NCBI RefSeq assembly: GCF_029906345.1
Contig: NZ_JARYGY010000002.1
Span: forward strand, 1-39,609
Reading direction: 5' to 3'
Length of the DNA: 39,609 bases
From: Aquimarina mycalae
GTDB lineage: Bacteria > Bacteroidota > Bacteroidia > Flavobacteriales > Flavobacteriaceae
How positions within the stretch are numbered: the stretch's first letter is position 1; the number at the start of each line of letters is the position of its first letter. The notes beneath the pieces were generated by a model, which saw only the letters and a list, made by a program, of their open reading frames with translations, made no database searches and was not told the origin of the DNA. This document shows, one piece after another, positions 35,561 through 39,609 of the stretch. The translations under genes were made by a program, and so were the position numbers.

Positions 35561-36895
35561 ATGGTTTTTATCAGAAATGCATTCAAAAATACGTTTTTAT
35601 TCCTTTTCACAGTGTTTATTTCTTGTGGAAGCGGAACAAAAATAACATCCCAGACTTCTTCTACGGATAATAAACCTACTGTTAATGAAAAAAGTATTAT
35701 CTCAGAAAGTCAAAAACAAGATTCATTAGACATCTTAAAACCGATTATAGTTGGTGCTAATCAAACAGAACTATATCTTCCTTTATTAGAAGGAAAGAAA
35801 GTTGCAATAGTGGGTAATCAGACCTCTGTAATTTTTAAGTATCCTAATCTTGGTCCATTATTACAAACTACGGGAGTTACTGCTAATAATTTGGATCAAT
35901 ATATTCATCTTGTGGATTCATTATTATCCAGAAAGATATCGATTCAAAAAGTATTTGCTCCAGAACATGGTTTTAGAGGCACAGCAGATGCTGGTGAATT
36001 AGTTGCAGATGGGAAAGACACCAAAACAGGATTACCAATCATTTCGTTACACGGAAAAACCAAAAAACCCTCTGCAGAAGCTCTTGCTGGCATTGAAATC
36101 GTAATTTTTGATATTCAAGATGTAGGAGCTCGATTCTACACTTATATTTCTACACTTCATTATGTAATGCAGGCTTGTGCAGAAAACGATATTCCATTAT
36201 TGATCTTGGATCGTCCTAATCCTAATGGTCATTATATTGATGGTCCAACATTAGAACCAGAACATTCAAGTTTTGTAGGTGTTCACCCAATCCCATTAGT
36301 TCATGGTATGACAATCGGAGAATATGCTAAAATGGTAAATGGAGAAGGTTGGTTAGGAAATGATTTAAAGTGCGAAATTCAAATTATCACCGTACAGAAT
36401 TACACACATCAAACATTCTATAGTTTAGCAATAAGACCTTCCCCAAACCTACCCAATGACACTTCGATAAACCTTTATCCTAGCCTTGGTTTTTTTGAAG
36501 GAACTACTATAAATGCAGGTCGTGGTACCGAAATGCAGTTTCAGATTTTTGGGTCAACAGATTTTTCAATTGATCAATATGATTTTGCATATACACCTCA
36601 ACCTAATTTTGGTTCTAAATACCCTAAACATAAGGGAGAAGTATGCTATGGAAAAGATTTAAGAAAAACAGAGCGACTTAATAGTATAAACCTCCAATGG
36701 CTATTAGATGCTTATCGTAACTCTAAAAACAAAGAAGGATTTTTTAATACCAAATCATTTACCATTCACGCGGGAACTCAAAAATTACAACAACAAATAG
36801 AACAAGGATACACGGCTCGTGAAATCAAGAAAACCTGGATAAAAGATCTGGAAAAATTCAAAAAAATAAGAGCCCAATATCTGATATATGATTGA
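35561..36895 (+). CDS. DUF1343 / NamZ-type exo-beta-N-acetylmuramidase lipoprotein
   Basis: 444 aa with a lipoprotein signal (FKNTFLFLFTVFISCGSGTK, lipobox ISCG). The DUF1343/NamZ domain has VGNQTSVI, VFAPEHGFRGTADAGE, SLHGKTKKPSAEAL, VIFDIQDVGARFYTYISTLH (residues about 181-200), LILDRPNPNGHYIDG and GMTIGEYAKMVNGEGWL. NamZ of Tannerella removes MurNAc from the non-reducing end of peptidoglycan fragments, so a role in cell-wall recycling or foreign wall breakdown is likely. The start ATG is 8 bp from the start of the divergent permease gene. Confidence 0.88.
   Translation: MVFIRNAFKNTFLFLFTVFISCGSGTKITSQTSSTDNKPTVNEKSIISESQKQDSLDILKPIIVGANQTELYLPLLEGKKVAIVGNQTSVIFKYPNLGPLLQTTGVTANNLDQYIHLVDSLLSRKISIQKVFAPEHGFRGTADAGELVADGKDTKTGLPIISLHGKTKKPSAEALAGIEIVIFDIQDVGARFYTYISTLHYVMQACAENDIPLLILDRPNPNGHYIDGPTLEPEHSSFVGVHPIPLVHGMTIGEYAKMVNGEGWLGNDLKCEIQIITVQNYTHQTFYSLAIRPSPNLPNDTSINLYPSLGFFEGTTINAGRGTEMQFQIFGSTDFSIDQYDFAYTPQPNFGSKYPKHKGEVCYGKDLRKTERLNSINLQWLLDAYRNSKNKEGFFNTKSFTIHAGTQKLQQQIEQGYTAREIKKTWIKDLEKFKKIRAQYLIYD
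35584..35591 (-). promoter_or_regulatory. Candidate -7 element (TATTTTTG) of the permease gene
   Basis: A perfect TAnnTTTG match on the minus strand, 31 bp before the TTG start at 35552. It lies inside the coding sequence of the divergent NamZ gene, near its start. Confidence 0.35.
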
Positions 36896-36963
36896 TCTGA
36901 CGACATTAAATAAGACCCCTGTTTTCAGGGATGTCAAAAGCTAATGAAATTAGTACCTTTGAC

Positions 36964-36971
36964 TATGTTTG
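36964..36971 (+). promoter_or_regulatory. Candidate -7 element (TATGTTTG) of the sensor kinase gene
   Basis: A perfect TAnnTTTG match about 105 bp before the kinase ATG, implying a leader near 100 nt. No -33 TTG at the normal distance was found. Confidence 0.4.
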
Positions 36972-37075
36972 TATTATCAAATAATGATGTGTTTTCGGTT
37001 TACTAAACAGTGACTTAACTAAAAAAACATAGTAATCCGAACAGCAACAAACATGGAATAGCAATCAATTGTATT

Positions 37076-39256
37076 ATGCATATTTTTAGGAACGTTTTAG
37101 CCTTTTCTTTACTATTTTTTTCATTCTATATACATGCACAAATAGATAACAATGAAATTTCATCTTTTAAAAAAAATGAAAGAAGAATTGTAAAAGAAAT
37201 TCAAAAACTGGTCAATACTAGAGGTAAACGAGAAGAAGCATACAATAAAGTTCACGAGCAATTTAACAAGAAAGGATTTAAAAGCGATCGATTTAAGGCA
37301 GATTTAAGTTTGATTCTTAGTTCTTATTTTAAGAATAAATCTCAAATAGATTCATCTAAATATTATGCGCAAAAAATATTATCCCTCAAAAATTTTGATA
37401 ATGATACTATAAAACATGAAATCTATGGTCTGTCCTATAATTTACTAGGAATGATAGATGCTAAAATTGGGCTTAATGAAAAATCAAAAAAATGGCATCT
37501 AAAAGGTATTGATCTCTCCTTAAAATATGATGATAAACGTATTTATTATGTCAACTCTTTTGGGCTGGCAAATGTGTACATCGCCACATCAGAACACGAA
37601 GCTGCGCTAGAGCTGTTTAAAAAATGTGTAAAATACACCGAAAATTCAGAAATGGTTTTCGGAAGTTACGTTAACATCGCTACCATTTATGGAAATTGGG
37701 AACAATATGACGAAACCATTAAATATCTAGAAAAAGCACGTGAGCTCTGTACAAAAGCCAAAAGATATAGCTGTATTGGAACGATTTCAATCAATTTAGC
37801 AATCACTTATAAAAAATTAGGCAATGTGGATCAAGCTTTACTAACTTTTGATGAAGCAATTGAAATCGCCACAACCAATAAATATCATAAAATGGAAATT
37901 ATTGGTAATGTAGAAAAAGGACGTGTACTAAATGATCAAAAAAAGCATAAAGAAGCAGAAGAAATTATGTTATTGGCGTTAGAAAAGGCAAAAACAGTTG
38001 GTTTTCTAAATGAACAGAAAAAAATATTTTATAGATTAAAAGAGGTGTCAGTTTCTCAAAATGATTATAAAAAAGCACTTGCCTATCAAGAAAAATATCA
38101 CGAAGTAATCGATTCTACTAGGTCATTAGATAAGGACGAAGAAATTAACGAACTCGAAGTAAAGTACAAAACTTTACAAAAAGAGAAAGAAATAAAATTT
38201 CTACAAATCGAAAATACGAATAGAGCCTTAGAATTAGCAAATCGCGAGGAAGCAATTAGAAATCTGAAGCTCAAACAAGAAATTGAACATAAGGAGAATG
38301 AAATTGAGAAAAAAGAGAACGAAAACAAAATGTTATCTTTTCAGAACACCACAGACAAAACGCTAAAGGACAATATCATTTTAAAGAAAAATCAAGAACT
38401 TAAGATATTAGAAATAAAAAGACAACAAGAAGAAACTTCCAGGCAAAAAACATTTAAATACATAATTTTATATTCGTTTTTAATACTTTTAATTCCAGTA
38501 ATTGGATTACTGATTACCTATTATCAAAAAATTAAGGCTCAGAGTGAATTGAATCAAAAACAAAAAGAAATAAATCAGGAAAAAATATCTTCCTTATTAA
38601 AAGATCAGGAGTTAAAGGTAATCAAAGCTTCTGTAGCGGGTCAGGATAAAGAAAGAAAACGGATCGCTCAGGAATTACATGATAGTATCGGAGGAAACTT
38701 GGCTGCAATAAAACTCCAGTTAAATAACTCTCATAACAATGGTAGTAACAAAAGTCATTTAAAAACAATCAATATTCAGATAGATGACACCTATGAGCTG
38801 GTAAGAAGTCTATCTCATAATTTAATTCCTAAAAAATTTACAAAAAACAATTTTTGTGACGTTATTGAAGAATATTTCACCAATATTGGTGGTGCTAGTA
38901 GTTTAGACACTTCATTTAGTGCATATCCAAGAAAAACAATTGATTTATTAGAGGAAGCTATCAAAATTGAAACTTTTAAAATCATTCAAGAACTAATTAC
39001 TAATACGATTAAACATGCAAAAGCCACTTCTATAACCCTTCAGTTAAATTTATTTGAAAACGAGTTAAGTATTCTATTTGAAGATAACGGTATTGGTTTT
39101 GAACTAAATAAAAATGGAGAAGGTATTGGATTTACGAATATCAGAAGTAGATTAAAAAAAATATCTGGAGTTATAGACATTGATTCAAGAATAAAAAGAG
39201 GAACTATTATTAATATTACAATTACCAACTTAATAACTGCCACCAATGAAGTATAA
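37076..39256 (+). CDS. TPR-containing sensor histidine kinase (HisKA_3 type)
   Basis: 726 aa. Signal peptide (FRNVLAFSLLFFSFYIHAQ), then tetratricopeptide repeats (about 60-345; for example ALELFKKCVKYTEN, ALLTFDEAIEIATTNKY), a long charged coiled coil (about 345-455), one membrane helix (about 460-482) and the kinase core. Phospho-acceptor H535 lies in RIAQELHDSIGGNLAAI (HisKA_3), followed by a HATPase_c domain with the N-box EEAIKIETFKIIQELITNTIKHAK (residues about 626-649) and DNGIGF. The periplasmic TPR part is probably the sensor. Its signal is unknown. It overlaps the response-regulator gene by 11 bp. Confidence 0.92.
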   Translation: MHIFRNVLAFSLLFFSFYIHAQIDNNEISSFKKNERRIVKEIQKLVNTRGKREEAYNKVHEQFNKKGFKSDRFKADLSLILSSYFKNKSQIDSSKYYAQKILSLKNFDNDTIKHEIYGLSYNLLGMIDAKIGLNEKSKKWHLKGIDLSLKYDDKRIYYVNSFGLANVYIATSEHEAALELFKKCVKYTENSEMVFGSYVNIATIYGNWEQYDETIKYLEKARELCTKAKRYSCIGTISINLAITYKKLGNVDQALLTFDEAIEIATTNKYHKMEIIGNVEKGRVLNDQKKHKEAEEIMLLALEKAKTVGFLNEQKKIFYRLKEVSVSQNDYKKALAYQEKYHEVIDSTRSLDKDEEINELEVKYKTLQKEKEIKFLQIENTNRALELANREEAIRNLKLKQEIEHKENEIEKKENENKMLSFQNTTDKTLKDNIILKKNQELKILEIKRQQEETSRQKTFKYIILYSFLILLIPVIGLLITYYQKIKAQSELNQKQKEINQEKISSLLKDQELKVIKASVAGQDKERKRIAQELHDSIGGNLAAIKLQLNNSHNNGSNKSHLKTINIQIDDTYELVRSLSHNLIPKKFTKNNFCDVIEEYFTNIGGASSLDTSFSAYPRKTIDLLEEAIKIETFKIIQELITNTIKHAKATSITLQLNLFENELSILFEDNGIGFELNKNGEGIGFTNIRSRLKKISGVIDIDSRIKRGTIINITITNLITATNEV

Positions 39257-39609
39257 TTTAATTATTGCAGATGATCACAAAATGTTTTTAGATGGATTGC
39301 TAAGTATCCTACATTCTGAAAAAGAATATAACATTTTGTTAACCGCTAAAAACGGCAAGCATATCGCTAAGTATTTAGAAATCAATCCTGATGAAAAAAT
39401 AGATCTTATTATTACCGATATTACCATGCCAGAAATGGATGGTATTTCTCTTAATAAAATAGTAAAACAAAGAAGCAATACTATTGAAACCTTGGTTGTA
39501 AGTATGCATAATAACCCAGATATGATCGACAACCTTATTGAACATGATGTTGATGGATATGTCCCAAAAAACGCAGAAAAAGAAGAGCTTCTTAGAGCTA
39601 TCCAAACCA
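39246..39609 (+). CDS. Response regulator, receiver domain (right-truncated)
   Basis: Translated from ATG 39246, overlapping the kinase stop by 11 bp. It reads MKYNLIIADDHKMFLDGL, then LIITDITMPEMDGISL with phospho-acceptor D58, LVVSMHNN and the conserved Lys in GYVPKNAEKEELL. It runs off the right edge after 121 codons. The DDHKMF start and the HisKA_3 partner suggest a NarL/FixJ regulator with an HTH_LuxR output, but that domain is outside the window. Confidence 0.9.
   Translation, partial: MKYNLIIADDHKMFLDGLLSILHSEKEYNILLTAKNGKHIAKYLEINPDEKIDLIITDITMPEMDGISLNKIVKQRSNTIETLVVSMHNNPDMIDNLIEHDVDGYVPKNAEKEELLRAIQT

Noticed and set aside
36916..36935. CCCTG-TTTT-CAGGG stem after the NamZ gene as a terminator
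   Set aside because: The stem is only 5 bp and no T-run follows. It may pair with flanking GACAT/ATGTC, but I cannot support termination.

Overview
The window looks like chromosomal DNA from a marine member of the Flavobacteriaceae, perhaps close to Aquimarina (family fairly sure, genus a guess). The evidence is low G+C, RpoB/RpoC and ribosomal proteins of Bacteroidota type, promoters of the Bacteroidota form TAnnTTTG, an almost complete lack of Shine-Dalgarno sequences, and Bacteroidota marker families (DUF3467, DUF2851, DUF1343/NamZ, a giant secreted protein with thrombospondin type 3 and Calx-beta repeats).

Layout. 1-4014 (minus): a very large secreted, repeat-rich surface protein, cut by one in-frame TAA at 2575-2577 and running off the left edge. 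4326-5912 (plus): prfC. 6072-6830 (minus): an Mpo1-like membrane protein and a DUF3467 protein. 6900-20283 (minus): the classic information-processing cluster. In transcription order it is tRNA-Thr(TGT), tRNA-Tyr, tRNA-Gly, tRNA-Thr(GGT), tuf, tRNA-Trp, secE, nusG, rplK, rplA, rplJ, rplL, rpoB, rpoC. Its junctions carry several strong hairpins. 20387-21965 (minus): hpf, xerC and rpsU. 22178-23557 (minus): a lipoprotein alpha-amylase that resembles Thermococcales enzymes, with twin LacI-type operator-like sites upstream. 23805-30227 (minus): acyl-CoA dehydrogenase, a helix-hairpin-helix protein, an AGCS sodium:amino-acid symporter, a K+ channel with RCK domains, a PspC-domain protein and a DUF2851 protein. 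30447-31289 (plus): an M57-like metalloprotease lipoprotein. 31290-31705: an intergenic region with two plus-strand terminators, a possible 24-codon ORF and spaced TACTATT motifs. 31706-35552 (minus): an AraC-family regulator, a cystathionine beta-synthase-like PLP enzyme and a LolE/FtsX-like permease. 35561-39609 (plus): a NamZ lipoprotein, a TPR sensor histidine kinase and its overlapping, truncated response regulator.

How it fits together. The central 15 kb makes the transcription and translation core: RNA polymerase beta and beta', L11/L1/L10/L7-L12, EF-Tu, NusG, SecE and tRNAs. Hpf and bS21 add ribosome hibernation and start-site control. The bS21 gene alone has a near-perfect Shine-Dalgarno sequence, which fits the proposed bS21 autoregulation in Flavobacteriia. 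The flanks are envelope and nutrient functions: surface adhesin, starch breakdown, amino-acid and K+ transport, peptidoglycan turnover, a secreted protease and a two-component system.

No rRNA, CRISPR array, insertion sequence or prophage was seen. The most interesting items are the nonsense codon in the giant surface gene, the archaeal-like amylase and its operators, the bS21 Shine-Dalgarno sequence, the possible small RNA or small ORF beside the AraC gene, the 8-bp divergent start pair at 35552/35561, and the hairpins in the rpo/tuf cluster.
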